Source of the DNA: Macrostomum hystrix
Lineage: Eukaryota; Platyhelminthes; Macrostomidae
Reading direction: 5' to 3'
Length of the DNA: 64,000 bases
NCBI GenBank assembly: GCA_950097015.1
Contig: CATNEN010000025.1
Coordinates: 2,540,001 to 2,604,000 of the forward strand
Below, one piece after another: positions 11,035 through 27,424 of the stretch (its first letter is position 1; every line of letters starts with the position of its first letter). Below the pieces are notes generated by a model. It was not told the origin of the DNA. It searched no databases and was given only the letters and a program-made list of their open reading frames with translations. Position numbers and translations under genes: made by a program.

Positions 11035-11061
11035 TGCTGCTGCAATATGTAGCAAAAATTC

Positions 11062-14000
11062 ACTGCAATTACTGCAATCGGTAATTATATTTGTGACCAT
11101 GCAAGTTAAAACTAAATTCAAGCCTAGAATCACTACAGGAAGCATTACACTCTTCTTTGAAAAAACAATTGATTCCTTCTACTGTGCATGTTGAGCGGTG
11201 CAAATCTGTAGTTAATTTAGCAGAAATATGGTGTTACTTCTGAAAAACTTGATGAAATCGTGTTTTTGTGCCCCATCTTTATCTAACTTCTTAAAAATTT
11301 TGCAATAATCTAGCAACATTTTTGGAATATAGTTGTCAAACTGCTCCTGAATGATACCCCTCTCACTTTGCTTTCTATTACATGATTCCAAGAAACATTT
11401 ACTCAGGCAGTTTTTGGGTCATGGAACTCTACTATAAGTAGAACTGTTTGGGCATTGAGTACTTAGTGGGTGCTTTCCATTTGATTAGTTGCAATTTGAA
11501 ATGTACATTCTGAAATGCAAAGAGATAGCCTATTTAATGGGGATTTGAGTTTGACCATAGCTAATGCATTACCATGTACACAGAACAAGATATGTACAAT
11601 TGTGAAGCCTTGCTTGATGTGTACATAAAATGTATAGTATTAGAATTGTACAATTGTAGCTTTTGCTTGGTTGAAGTAAATATATATGTCTCATCTGAGA
11701 GCTTGCTAAATACCAATGCAAGATTCAGCACTGTTAAGTGAGAAGATCAACTCTTGAGTTCAGTGCCCACTTTGTCTATGTTGAGTTTACAAACAACATG
11801 ATGCACTGCTCTGCAATAATTGCAAGATATGTGGCCATTGAAAGTTACCTGCTGGCATACTTGCTCCATGAGGAGGCTAGATTTGCTGCGATAGACACAA
11901 GGCTTGTTGCACAAAGATTGGTTTAGTGAAAATAGAGGGCTGCCACTCAGCAAAAGCAGCTTGGGAAACAGTTTGGGCCTGGCATGCCACTGGCATCTAT
12001 TGAGTAGAAGAGCTCCTTGACTTATTTAACCAACTCAACACGGTTTCAGTGAACTTTGTAGGGTTTGTGGGAACTTTCTGTTTATTGAGTATTATTATTT
12101 CAAACATTTGCAAACAATGTTTGTACCAACAATTTATATGTAGCAGACTTACCAAATCAACTTAAACAATCCTAAATAAAGGATCATAATTCCCTTCAGA
12201 TTATTCTAATAAATGATTCTGGTACTTTGTATTACAAAATGGAAATGTAGAAAAGGCCAAGAATGTAGGAAACAACAAGTATAAAGCTTACAAATCTGGT
12301 ATTTAGAAAGATTACAGGAAATACATATTTGCAAGTTCTATTGCACATTATTAGACTACTAACTTAGAAATGCAAACAATAATTGCAAGTGTGTAATATA
12401 AGTCCATTCTCAATTTTTCATTCTTTAACAAATCATGCTTCATTAAATTAAAATCTTCATTAAAATAACAATGTGAAATCATTAGGTTTGTTTTAAGTTT
12501 ATCATAGACTTATCATCAACATATCATAAAAAATTAATGAAATTATTTTATTTCAGCCTTCCTTCATTCTACTCAAGCATTTTAAGTATTATACTTAATG
12601 AACATAGCATAGCAATATTTATTAAAACATGAACTTCAAAGTCTACTGTTGCCATGTCATACTTAACTTGTCAAAATTTTGAGTAGGCCTAGCTAGTCAG
12701 AAATAGTTATTAAATTTTAGTATGAAGCCTATTTAGCATAGTCTATTAATTAACTAGCCATCATTTGCTAGAGTTAAAATAGCTAGCTATGGGGTATGTA
12801 TGACAGGACTGTGCCTATGAATTAAAGTTTTAGGTCTAAAAGTGTAACTGTAGGGCCTAAGCATCAATAAAGTTGACTCGATTTATATTTATATAGACGG
12901 CGGATTATCTATAAGCTAACCATTTACTCATTCGATTCACTTGGGCCTTAGGGGCCTACTAAATACAAATTATTTCAGCAGAATCTACTACTACAGTACT
13001 AGGTCTACTAGCTTAGGCCTACTCAGTTAAATCTATGACAATGATATAAAATATAAAAAGCAATTAATAAAATGTATAATTTATATTTGGATGACGGTCA
13101 CGAGTCAAAATCGCATAATAATTGTTTGATAATAATGATTTGCGCATAAGAGCTTAGATAGAGGAACATCATCCTAAATATGAGTCATCAACATGAAACG
13201 TTCTGCTTTAGTACTGGTATGCACATCGCATTCGCATGTACATACTTGTTAGCTAGCAATTAATAATTTCAAGAATTTCCATGAAAAAATGTTTAGAAGA
13301 AACAATGGGAATAAAAAATTCTGTTAGAAAAAAAAATTTTTTTTCTATTTTGATCCATTATATTCGCAATACACCACATTCTCGCAAAAGTATTATAATT
13401 TGTTTTAAGAGGAGACTTTTGCCCGTTATATCTATCCGGAGTAAATTTCACAAATCATAAAGCCTTAAAAACCCTTTTAGCTAGCTAAGGCTAGGCCAGG
13501 CTTAATCATGATCGGCAGTCGCCTGTAATACAAAATACAAAGAATTTGAGCGAAACGCTGATCAACTCAAAGCATCGACCGAAGGTGTTTTTCTAGTACA
13601 TACAAGGACTACTATTTAGTATTTAGTTTAGTTTTCGTTTATTCGTTTATATTTATTCGTTTATTATTCGTATACTGGAATTTTTAGCAACGACAGATTT
13701 TGTTTCAAACCAAGTTTAGCGACTCGTTAGATTTAAAATGAAATATTGAAATTAATATTTAAACTATGTTATCTCGTAATTTTGTTCTGACTATAGTTTA
13801 TTGAGCCGCGGATCTTATAATTACCGCTTCACCATCGCCCCCCTGCACCCCAAGTGCAGAAATTTACAGTCGTATAATGGATGTGTAAATTGTAAGAATC
13901 AGAGTTATTAAGCAGACGTGTCCCCACAAGGCGATCTATGTGCATGTCGCGGTCCTATTATAGGTCCTTGATCTAGCTGAAGCATTGATTTTTACGCAGA

Positions 14001-14752
14001 CTGTTCGTGTGATGTGCAGCTACCAGCTATAGGTTTCAGACGGCTGAATTTTCATAAAGATGCATGCAGTTTAGACAGGCTTATTTCTCGCTTTTGTTAA
14101 CACAGTTTACACAATGTAGCGCACTCACCTATTATTTTTTACGAAGTATCGGATAAAGTCTACTTTAGTTATCCTTGATTTGACAGCACAAAATCAACAT
14201 AAAAACACGAGTAATACTTCTAATACTGGAACTTATGATTAACTCAACTTAAAAAAAATTCTGTAAATCAAGGAAAATCAAGGAAAAATGGCTTGTTCAT
14301 TTAATAGCATTGAAGATCGACACATATGGCTGGACTATTGAGCGAGTAAGCAAAACAGTAATGATGCATCAGCGATCTGGCTGGATATAGTGTTAAATCT
14401 TGAATTGAATTGAATGAATGTATTACGATATATATAGTATTGAATTTTGATCGCTTTTAAAGAGAACAGCTTGGAAAAACACGAAACGCGATAAGAAGAA
14501 ACTCAAAGACTACATAGAGCCTTAGAGTCAAAAACTTTTCCAGTTTGACGTCCAGGCCCTTAGCGCAAGCATATTGTTTATACAGTCAAAATATATTCAA
14601 TGCGCGACATTGCGTGAAACAGTAAACAAATATTTGCAATCGATTTCGCAAGAATTAGAAGCAATAGTTATGTAATTGGATGGAGGGAATTCACAAGAAG
14701 ACAAATATTCGATTTGGCGATCTAGAAAGTCTAGTTGCTGTTCAGTCATCCA
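11062..14752. other. AT-rich stretch without recognised genes
   Basis: About 3.7 kb of AT-rich, largely unique sequence. ORFs are short and low-complexity. It could hold unrecognised introns or small exons of the RRP7A-like gene (minus) or downstream sequence of the G-alpha gene (minus), but I see no supported exon. Confidence 0.4.
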
Positions 14753-18817
<4,065 letters not shown>

Positions 18818-18825
18818 CATCTGAG

Positions 18826-18986
18826 CAGGGGCATAGCCAGGATTTTTTTGGGGATATCGGTTTTGGTTCTATCCAGCATATCCAGAATAAAAAACAATTA
18901 ATTGATTTCTTTTGAAGAAACTGAATGCGACATTAAATTTTGGGGGTATTAGCCAATACACTGATACCCCCCACACTATGCCACTG
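18826..18986. mobile_element. 161-bp hAT-type MITE with perfect 8-bp target duplication
   Basis: The left terminus is caggggcatagccaggattt and the right terminus ends actatgccactg, the inverse of cagtggcatagt, giving terminal inverted repeats of about 11 bp with one mismatch. Both sides are flanked by the identical octamer catctgag (18818-18825 and 18987-18994). TIRs opening CAG-GGC and an 8-bp duplication are diagnostic of hAT transposons. The interior has no coding capacity. Confidence 0.88.
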
Positions 18987-19791
18987 CATCTGAGACTGAA
19001 ATCTCAGTCAGGGTATTGTATTTATAGTGTTTCTAGTTTAGTATTATTCTCTATAACTTTTTTGTTAGTATGATTTAGGTGCTACCAATGATCTAAGAGT
19101 TATACCTCTTGGTTATCTTTCAAGTTGTCATCAATAGTCAAACTTATTCAATAGCAACTGAACAACAGAGACAATTAGAATGTCTAGCTAAGTAACTTTT
19201 TAACTTCATGGTCATATGAGACAATGTTGCTCTTCTCTGAAATATTTATATCATCCATACCTCAATTAAGTAGTATTATAAGTAGTATGTAAATAGTATA
19301 TTAAGTATTAAGTATCAAGTATTATTTTTTGGAGTGCAACAGAACTAACAATTGAAACTGTTGGGTACAATTAAATGAAAAAATTCTGACCCAGAAAAAA
19401 TTTTATATGAAACAACCATTTAAATGTGTCTTGTCTGAAAAATTTGATCATTGTCAAGTAGTTTCTCAGAATATGTTATCTTAGATTTTTACTAGAAAGT
19501 ATAGCTACTTTGTTTGGACCTGCAAGCATGTATATGTTAATAGAAACTAAACTATCAATAACTTATAGACAACTAGTCTTGTTAATTTAATGCATTTTAT
19601 AAATTAAAGCTGACCTGTATCCAGTTTCTGCATATTCCTCTGAACTCTAGATATCTGCAAGCTGACTTGATTGCTAAAACAATCAGACAGGCAATTTAAA
19701 ACTTTTACAAGATTATTGGCATTGATGTGTGAGTCAGACTTCCAGCCTTGTTCACCCAATGCCAACTTTTTGCAGCCTTCAACGCCGTAGG

Positions 19792-20942
19792 ATGTCAGCA
19801 GCTGCAGCCACCGCCTCTAAACCGATGAGTTTCTTTCACGCGGTTGACTGGAGCGCCGTTTCTAGCAGCAATCAGGGCCGCGATGTCCAGGTTGAGAGCA
19901 TGTGCGACGTTGGCGCACTCCTAGTAGACTTCTTCGATTTGTTTGGTTTCGCATTCAAACCGGTGCGCAATGATGTCTCCGGAAATTTGCGGAAAATCAA
20001 AACCTCGTTCGAAGTTGAACCACAAGCTAGGCGAACTGTGAGTGTCGGGGTCGATTGTTGATTGATTAGCTAGCTGTACTAAACAAGCAATGGTAGCCAA
20101 ATATTACAGACTGCCCTCTTGGAAACTAAAAAAGCGGAAATCCCGACGCATACTTTCAATATGGCTGTGGGCAATGGCACATTATTTGGTGGCACTAGAC
20201 CCGTAGCCAGTGATGAGGCAATTCTGCCCATTCCGTATGACTCCTGAGCACACAGATACCGTACCCCGGAGCCCCACACTCTCTCATGGGTGCGTTAGTG
20301 CGTACACATGCCCTGACTTTGCTTCGAGCTCACGGACTTTGATCTGTGAGAGGTAAGGGCGTTAGACCGTTCAGTTGCAGTTTAATCCTCAAAATCACTA
20401 GCATGGGCACACACACAGGAAGCCAACAGAAGATTGCGAATGAAATGTGCTCATGCTAAAATAATACCCAGGTTGGCGAGTTGCTGCAGCGCGAGTTGGA
20501 CACAAACACAGCCAAGAAAGATCCCAGCGGCACTGTCGGCCTGCTGTGGTTCAAACGCGGCCTAGAGTACCTCTGCGCCCTGTTAACCCTGCTCTACGAG
20601 AGTCGGTCGCGTCAGGAGGACTTTGGCACCTCGGAGCTCTGCACCAAGGCCTACGACGCCACGCTAAAATCTCGCCACGGATGGCTGATGCGCAAGACCT
20701 TCAGCGTGGTGTCTTCCGCGGCGCCATACCGCAGCAAACTCCTGGAAAAGCTAGCCTACGGCAATACCGACCTGGCCGAAGCGCAGCTGTACGATGCCAT
20801 GCCTCCGTTCCTAGCTGGCATGCGCAGTTTTGTAGACAATATCAATAGCGTGCTCATTGGATTTAACATTGAGACGCCTCTAGCAGCCGCTGGAGCCGCC
20901 GCAGACGATAATGTGGAAGGTGACGCTGATGGCAGTAAGTAG
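19792..20942 (+). CDS. Glycolipid transfer protein (GLTP domain)
   Basis: Two exons, 19792-20037 and 20472-20942, join in phase 0 (ACT then GTT) to give 238 residues. GLTP-fold proteins carry single glycosphingolipids between membranes through the cytosol. The head-group recognition residues known from human GLTP all appear: Asp61, Asn65 and Lys68 in NDVSGNLRKIK, Trp108 in GTVGLLWFKRGLEYL, and His151 in SRHGW. The Trp in this position points to the GLTP/FAPP2 glycolipid type rather than the ceramide-1-phosphate (CPTP) type. There is no PH domain. An acidic/Ala-rich C-terminal tail is extra. An acceptor-like tttttgcag ends at 19775, 16 nt before the ATG. The stop TAG overlaps a consensus donor (gtaagt), so an alternative spliced end is possible, but AATAAA at about 20962 supports termination here. 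Confidence 0.88.
20211..20275 (+). repeat. Dispersed repeat, copy 1 (GLTP intron)
   Basis: The segment gaggcaattctgcccattcc through actcctgagcacacag and ataccgtacc recurs at 44585-44649 (same strand) and, inverted, at 47431-47507. Three diverged copies suggest a dispersed mobile repeat of unknown class. Confidence 0.65.
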
Positions 20943-21319
20943 ACTGAAATATCCGTGTGTTAAATAAAGCGACACACTTTAATTGGTTGATAGATTCTTA
21001 TTCCTAGGCTATGGGTGGCTTGAAAAAGATCAGCTATTATCAAGGTTTTTTTTATTAATTCATAGCTTAAATTCTACATTTTTGCAAGATGAATCATTTG
21101 CAAACAGTTTGTTGTTCAGTTTTGCTGTACTGAAAAATTATGACTTTCTCTAGAACTGTGTTTGTACTTGGTTGCCTATAGCTTTTGTGATTTTTACAAT
21201 ATTTTCTGTTGTTTAAAATGGTTGAAATTTGTTTAAATCAAATATTCTGAAGACGTTTATAATGTACATTAGAGATTAAATAACACGACGACCCATAATT
21301 GTACGCTTTCTATCCCCAT

Positions 21320-21590
21320 GGCAGCACCAACCCCAAAATGTACACTCTTCCTACCCCCTTGACAGCACCAACCCCAAAATGTACACTCTTCCTACCCCCT
21401 TGACAGCACCAACCCCAAAATGTACACTCTTCCTACCCCCTTGACAGCACCAACCCCAAAATGTACACTCTTCCTACCTCCTTGACAGCACCAACCCCAA
21501 AATGTACACTCTTCCTACCAACCCAAAATGTTTACTCTTCCTACCCCATGGCTTCACCCACCCCTGAGTGTACACTCTTCAACCCGAAAC
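21320..21590. repeat. 41-bp minisatellite, about 6 copies
   Basis: The unit contains caccaaccccaaaatgtaca then ctcttcctacccccttgacag. The first four copies are nearly identical and the last ones decay. It lies downstream of GLTP. Confidence 0.92.
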
Positions 21591-21599
21591 CCTTACCTC

Positions 21600-22344
21600 C
21601 AAAAATACTAATGTATACTTTGTTTTGCGTCCGTATCCATCAATCACAAAAGTTTACTTAAAACGTATCGCCGAATACATATCGTCAATATTTCGAATTT
21701 TAAGGTCTCGACTGATTTTATTTTATTTTTTATGCATTGAACGTATACCAATAGCATTACATTTTAAAATACGAGTACATGTCACATACTTCTTTTTTGT
21801 CTCGAAATCATCATTTTATGCTGGTATTGTTGCTTTTTTACTACATTACTCCTCGCATATATATGTTATCTATATTTGACTTACTCCCTCTTCATTTAAT
21901 CCAACTGTTGTCACAATGGCATTACATTGTTACCTTTGTGTCGCCCGGAAATAATTCAACTAGAAAGCTTTGCTAATTAAACCAAATAGGTAAAGTTGAT
22001 GTTAATTTACTGGCATTCCGGAGATACAGATACTGCCCCTTTATTTATATATAGTTACCATTTTATATAGTTTACTTAATTGCCATTTGATTGCGTTCTA
22101 ATTGATTTAGTGATTTTTCCTTTTGAATCTTTTAAACTTCGGTTTCAGAGGTGTTTCTTCAAATAAATATTTGATATTCGTGTGTGCTAGATACTACTTC
22201 TTTAAGCAGTTGCGTTTGCCACCACTGGTTTATTTTGTTTGTCGTCAACAGAAATATATTTAACTATCGTTCTAATATTGTTTTAAATGCTAGAAATTAT
22301 TAGACTCAACTACTATAAATTTAACTTTGTCTCTTAAAACAATA
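21600..22344. other. AT-rich spacer, no gene seen
   Basis: Unique AT-rich DNA. Short ORFs only, rich in Phe/Tyr/Ile as expected from base composition. Confidence 0.4.
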
Positions 22345-22575
22345 CTACTAATGTGACCTCGTGAGTCGTGGCTAGAGCTTTGGATCGGTGATTGGAATGT
22401 TAGTCGGAAGTTAATTAAAAAATGATAATTTAGTGTAATTGAACAAGACCCTTCATTCCCTGGCGCTTCAGTTCACCAGCAGTAAAATGGGATCCAGCTA
22501 ATGCTGGGGTAGAAATGAGTGTCCACGGACTGAACAGCTGTACACAGCCGTTGGAATGGCCGCGCAGCTCTTTTA
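22345..22575 (+). mobile_element. Diverged tRNA-derived SINE, copy 2
   Basis: The segment from gcttcagttcacc through agctaatgctgggg and ggactgaacagctgtacaca matches the body of the SINE at 46560-46865 read in reverse. Upstream, gtgagtcgtggctagagctt resembles a decayed tRNA-like head. It is more diverged than the 46.6-kb copy. Confidence 0.6.
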
Positions 22576-23024
22576 ACTAGCAAAAAAGGAACTAGCAAAT
22601 TAACTTACTTCAAGTAGTCTAGCAGATAAGACAGGCAGTGTCAATAGTACTGCGTGGAGATTTTGTGCACCTTCATTTTTAATTCAGCAGGTTATTGAAA
22701 TATTTTATTTGGGTCAAAAATGTGTTTAACAATGATTTTGTCACAACGCAGTGAAGCCAAATATTTTATATAAAATACGACCTTTAAAATCAATTGCTTT
22801 TTCGTGTATAGTGAGAAGTTTGCCACTGTAAGCTCCACAATTGATTTACACTAAACTACAACTGTCTAATTCACAACTTATGTTTTAGTGTGTACTCGTA
22901 ACTCGAACTACAGGCCATATAAGAGTAATATGTTCTTAGGTAAATGCATCCTCAAGGTAGCTTAATAAACATTCTAGTTGCTTCGTAAGGGAGAGGGAAT
23001 AGATATGGCGTTTATTGTCTCATT
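22576..23024. other. AT-rich spacer, no gene seen
   Basis: Unique sequence between the SINE remnant and the 36-bp array. No coding potential recognised. Confidence 0.4.
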
Positions 23025-23490
23025 ATTAGAGTACATTGGGATGGGGTTGGTTGGCTAGGGAGTGAGTACATTGGGGATGGGGTTGGTTGGCTAGGGAGTG
23101 AGTCCTTGGGGATGGGGTTGGTTGGCTAGGGATTGAGTACATTGGGGATGGGGTTGGTTAGCTAGGGAGTGAGTACATTGATGGAATGGGGTTGGTTGGC
23201 TAGGGAGTGAGTACATTGATGGAATGGGGTTGGTTGGCTAGGGAGTGTGTACATTGGGGATGGGGTTGGTTAGCTAGGGAGTGAGTACATTGATGGAATG
23301 GGGTTGGTTAGCTAGGGAGAGAGTACATTGAAGGAATGGGGTTGGTTGGCTAGGGAGTTAGTACATTGAAGGAATAGGGTTGGTTGGCTATGGAGTGAGT
23401 ACATTGGGAATGGGGTTGGTTGGCTAGGGAGTGAGTACATTGAAGGAATGGGGTTGGTTGGCTAAGGATTGAGTACATTGGGGAGTGAGC
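23025..23490. repeat. 36-39-bp minisatellite, about 12 copies
   Basis: The unit includes ggggttggttggctagggag followed by tgagtacattg and either gggga or a short gatggaa/gaaggaa insertion, which makes the unit length vary. Confidence 0.92.
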
Positions 23491-23499
23491 ACAGGGAGT

Positions 23500-24011
23500 G
23501 AGCACAGCACATATAAAAAAGGGTTAAAACATAATTATTCTCGTTTACAAATTGAACACAAACTAAAACACAAGCAGAGACAGCTAGAACATCTACAACT
23601 AAAAAGTCCTAGGCAAGAATTGAAGCAAAAAATTAAAAATAGCAGAAAAGAAATGTGTAAGATAGAAGCAAAATACTACGAGGTTAGAGGACACAAAACG
23701 TCAGTAGTACCTAATGTACAACAGGTGAGTACTATTATTGAGTAGCCTATTATTTTACTTATGATAATGTGATATCAAGGCCTCAATGCGAAAAGGCAAA
23801 AATTTGCATTGTACGTAAAAGTCGTTAAACAGTCAATAATTTGTCGGGGCAAAATGTGGCAGGCCTGAGAGTACAGTTTTATAGTTTAGCTGAAAGAAAT
23901 TCGCATTAAGCTTAAGCTTTAAGGAAAATAATTGTTAAAAATTCGATTTCTTAGGCAGTGCGAAATTTACTAAGAGATCAAGATCACAACACCCATCTGG
24001 TATCGGAGTAG
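23500..24011 (+). CDS. Possible two-exon coiled-coil protein (low confidence)
   Basis: An open segment from about 23500 to 23724 encodes a Lys/Gln/Leu/Glu-rich helix, for example LQIEHKLKHKQRQLEHLQLK then QELKQKIKNSRKEM, typical of a coiled coil. It ends at a strong donor (CAG then gtgagt, 23725) in phase 0. A good acceptor (gatttcttag, 23954) opens a short exon 23955-24011 reading AVRNLLRDQDHNTHLVSE before TAG. No credible ATG was found; the 5' end would be another exon or a trans-splice site. The stop lies in the first unit of the 20-bp array that follows. I do not recognise the family. It could be a chance open frame. Confidence 0.3.
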
Positions 24012-24420
24012 GAATCTGGGATCGGAGTAGGAATCTGGGATCGGAGTAGCGATCTGGGATCGGAGTAGGAATCTGGGATCGGAGTAGCGATCTGGGATCG
24101 GAGTAGCGATCTGGGATCGGAGTAGGAATCTGGGATCGGAGGATGGATCTGGGATCGGAGTAGGAATCTGGGATCGGAGTAGCGATCTGGGATCGGAGGA
24201 TGGATCTGGGATCGCAGTAGGAATCTGGGATCGAAGTAGGGATCTGGGATCGGAGGAGGGATCTGGGATCGGAGTAGGGATCTGGGATCGAAGGAGGGAT
24301 CTGGGATCAGGATGAGGATCTGGGATCAGGTTGAGGATCTTGGATCAGGATGTGGATCTGGGATCAGGATGCGGATCTGAGATCATGATGAGTATCTGGG
24401 AGCAGGATAAAGAACTAGAC
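23996..24420. repeat. 20-bp minisatellite, about 20 copies
   Basis: The unit is gatcggagtaggaatctggg with variants gtagcg, ggatgg and ggaggg. The right end decays to gatcaggatgaggatctggg. It separates the putative coiled-coil exons from CHIC. Confidence 0.92.
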
Positions 24421-24670
24421 TTTGGAGTCTGGGATTATGCCTTATTGGATCTGGGATCGATATTGTACCTTGTACAGAGTTATGGTATGTAATTTGGTGT
24501 AACTAATTGGTTTTGCAAACAACAGTCAATAAAAATGAGTATTTTTATTATAACACAAAACAAACGCTAAGTCATGGCCAAGACTTAATAAACTATTGTC
24601 AGAAAAAATCTTAATAAATTTTAAAGTCAAAGTCAACGATACCAAAGACAATCAGGAGTTAATCATAAAG

Positions 24671-26196
24671 TTAATCAGGAAACTGAATAGACGGTTTGGG
24701 CAGGAAGGACAACTCCAGCACGTATTCCATCATGTTGGACGAGTCGAATCGAATGCGAACCAGGCGCCAGTGCAGCCGCAGTCGGTGGTACAGGTTCTGG
24801 TTCTCCCAGTCCAGGGACTTCTCTATTATGCCACGGGTCTGGGCGGACAACGTGGAGATAAAGTTACCAATGAATGATTGTCTCAGAGTCTCTGCTTCAT
24901 CTACTGGACTGTCTCACCCTGCAATCCTACAGAGCCTGCATCTACTGGACTGTCTCACCCTGCAATCCTACAGAGCCTGCATCTACTGGACTGTCTCACC
25001 CTGCAATCCTACAGAGCCTGTAACTACTGGACTGTCTCACCCTGCAATCCTACAGAGCCTGTAACTACTGGACTGTCTCACCCTGCAATCCTACAGAGCC
25101 TGTAACTACTGGACTGTCTCACCCTGCAATCCTACAGAGGCTGCATCTACTGGATATATTTGAGCAGATTCCAATCGAGAACTGACCCGCTTGTTGAGGC
25201 ATACAACTGGCCAGAAGGAGCAGCCCAATGTGCAGCAGCAGCAGAAACAGCCGAACACATACCATTTTAGATTGAGTGGCATAGTCTTGCGTAAGATGGC
25301 ATTAATTCGATCCATTGTCTGCTTGAACTCTTCTGGCGCCACCTGGAAAAGGGTAATTCTTGCTTAAGTAAAGATCAAGTTTTCTAATGTTTAGAGAATT
25401 AGAGCCATGACATAAAAATCAGAATAACATGCATACCCTTCCTTGTAGCTCAGATGGATAGTCAGAGCAAAATCTATTGTTTAGTCCAAATCTAAAAAGA
25501 AAGGGTCAAAGTAATACAATTGTTGATCAATATTATTTTAACTCATTCAACTAATGAGTCTATTCTTTTGTTAGTTTAAAGTAGGCACTAAAACATGCTT
25601 TGCTAAATACATGCTGACTAGAAAACTCTCCAATATAAATTATGAAATATTTTGTACCTTTTTAATTAAAACTGATTTGCTCTAACAAATTAACAAAAAC
25701 AAATTAAAATGGTATTTTTCAATAAGTAAAAAGAAAAATAGGAATATAATATACACAGTTTATACGATATACTATATACTATATAAAGACTAGTTAAAAA
25801 ACTCTTTTAAAAACAACAATTTCAGCACAATAGCATACATATGAACAATAAGAAGACCAATAGAAGGTAAAATAAACACATTTTTACTTTAAAATAAAGG
25901 ATATTTATCCAAAGTCAGCAATCACAATATGAATAAAAATTTAAATAATTTTTAACGCTCGGATAAAAATAGTACTTATATAAAAATATTTTTATTATTA
26001 TTGCACAGCAGATTTTGTGTAGTATAGCCAACATATTTAAAAGCATGCTCAACTACAAAAAATTTACTTACAAAGTCACATTTCCATTTCCGCGAATTAT
26101 GATTGGATCCGGTAGCGGAAGCTGTTCTAATATGACCCGGTCTATATCATCATCAACGACATCAATTGCGTCCAGATTTACATCATTACTGGTCAT
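24671..26196 (-). CDS. CHIC family protein (cysteine-rich hydrophobic domain)
   Basis: Four coding exons on the minus strand: 26196-26072, 25491-25437, 25342-25187 and 24838-24671. They join in phase to 167 residues, the size of vertebrate CHIC1/CHIC2. CHIC proteins are palmitoylated membrane-associated proteins of vesicles and plasma membrane, related to the yeast Erf4 and Golga7 group. The signature is intact: IIIRGNGNVTLFGLNNRF, then VAPEEFKQTMDRIN, the Cys-rich hydrophobic segment GCFCCCCTLGCSFWPVVCLN (91-110), WENQNLYHRLRLHWRL, and NMMEYVLELSFLPKP at the end before TAA 24671-24673. Start ATG 26194-26196 gives MTSNDVNLDAIDVVDDDIDR, an acidic N-terminus as in CHIC2. All introns have GT-AG ends, and the last one holds a 41-bp minisatellite. 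I assign the family but not CHIC1 versus CHIC2. Confidence 0.95.
24897..25150. repeat. 41-bp minisatellite in the last CHIC intron, about 6 copies
   Basis: The unit contains ctactggactgtctcaccct then gcaatcctacagagcctgca and t. The copies are nearly identical. The array ends about 35 bp from the splice donor at 25186. Confidence 0.93.
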
Positions 26197-27420
26197 TTCG
26201 AAAATGAATGTACAAATAAAATCATGCAAAAAGATTACGGCTAAGGTAGTGAGAAATAAATAGATTTGAATCTACGTTGCGCTAGTGTTGAGTAAACTCT
26301 TTTGTTATATATATCACATCATAGTTTAATCAATGAATATCGTGCTAAATATCCTGTGGTCGCTGCTTATTTGTTTTCGTGTAAAGTGTTATAGTTTAAA
26401 AGTCCTAGTTTTAAGGGCACAATGTTAAACAAAAACAGTGTCATAGGAGAAACCATAAGCGATGAAGGCAAATTTAATAAAAATATTTATTTTTTGTTAA
26501 TAAAAAAATTATCAACTTCATACGTGTTTGGGATTGTTTAGATGCCTTTTAATTTGTGTTTACATTAGTGTGCATTGGTTTAACTCGCTAGTTAAGCAAC
26601 ATTACAAATTTAATCTCCGCAAATCGAACAGACTTCCGGCTATAATTTTCTGGCATTTTCGTTGCCTTAAGCGGTGTAAGTTTAGAGCTTGTTACAGAAT
26701 CAGATTCAGGGTTAGTTTAATATGCCTATAACATTTAATCTATGCTCCTCCGAGAGCGAACTTTATATGTAAACCAAGTCAAACCCAAACGAGATGAAAT
26801 ATTATATAGCGTAGCAAATGCATTTCACAGCTGCAGCTTATTGCATATCTAAGCCGTTTTGTGTTGTAAAGGAGAACGTGCAACAAATTCCATGTCTACC
26901 GGCCTTGCTTTTGTAGCCAAAAATAAAACCGTATTTTTCGCTGGAAATAAGGTTGGAAAAATTCAAGTTCTGATTATTCCATAGCAAAGAAACACAAAGC
27001 ATGTTACATCCTAAACTCGTTTTAACCATAATGTATAATGATTTGTGGATTAATTCTAACTAAAAACGAGTCAAAAAATTCGAATTCGAATTATAAGTAT
27101 TTTAATTAATAAATTGATTTCTATGCAAATATTTTAACTTTTTTGTAAACTAAAAGCTAAAAGCTAATCCAATTACAAAAACTTAAGTCTAAAAAGTATG
27201 CAGATTTCCAATTTCCAGATTTTCCATCTTTTTCAGTTTTTCAGTCTATTGTGCAAGTATATGCATAAGTTTTCTATAAAAAAAGAACTAAAATTTCTTC
27301 AATTTATTTCTACCATTTTCTTTACAAAAAACTAATTTATTGAAAAAATCCAAATGCAATATTAGGCCAGATCTGTAAATGTTGTAGCTCAACACATAAA
27401 ATTTAAATTTTAAACTGCAG
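26197..27420. other. Divergent spacer between CHIC (minus) and ELMOD3 (plus)
   Basis: The two genes face away from each other across about 1.2 kb, so both promoters may lie here. AT-rich; no exon is recognised and no core promoter motif stands out. Confidence 0.4.
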
Positions 27421-27424
27421 AGGA

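Noticed and set aside
11747-11953. Minus-strand segment with an acceptor-like and donor-like boundary as a possible upstream RRP7A exon
   Set aside because: Its open frame ends in phase 0, which does not match the phase needed by the exon at 11034-11061, and similarity to RRP7 is not convincing.
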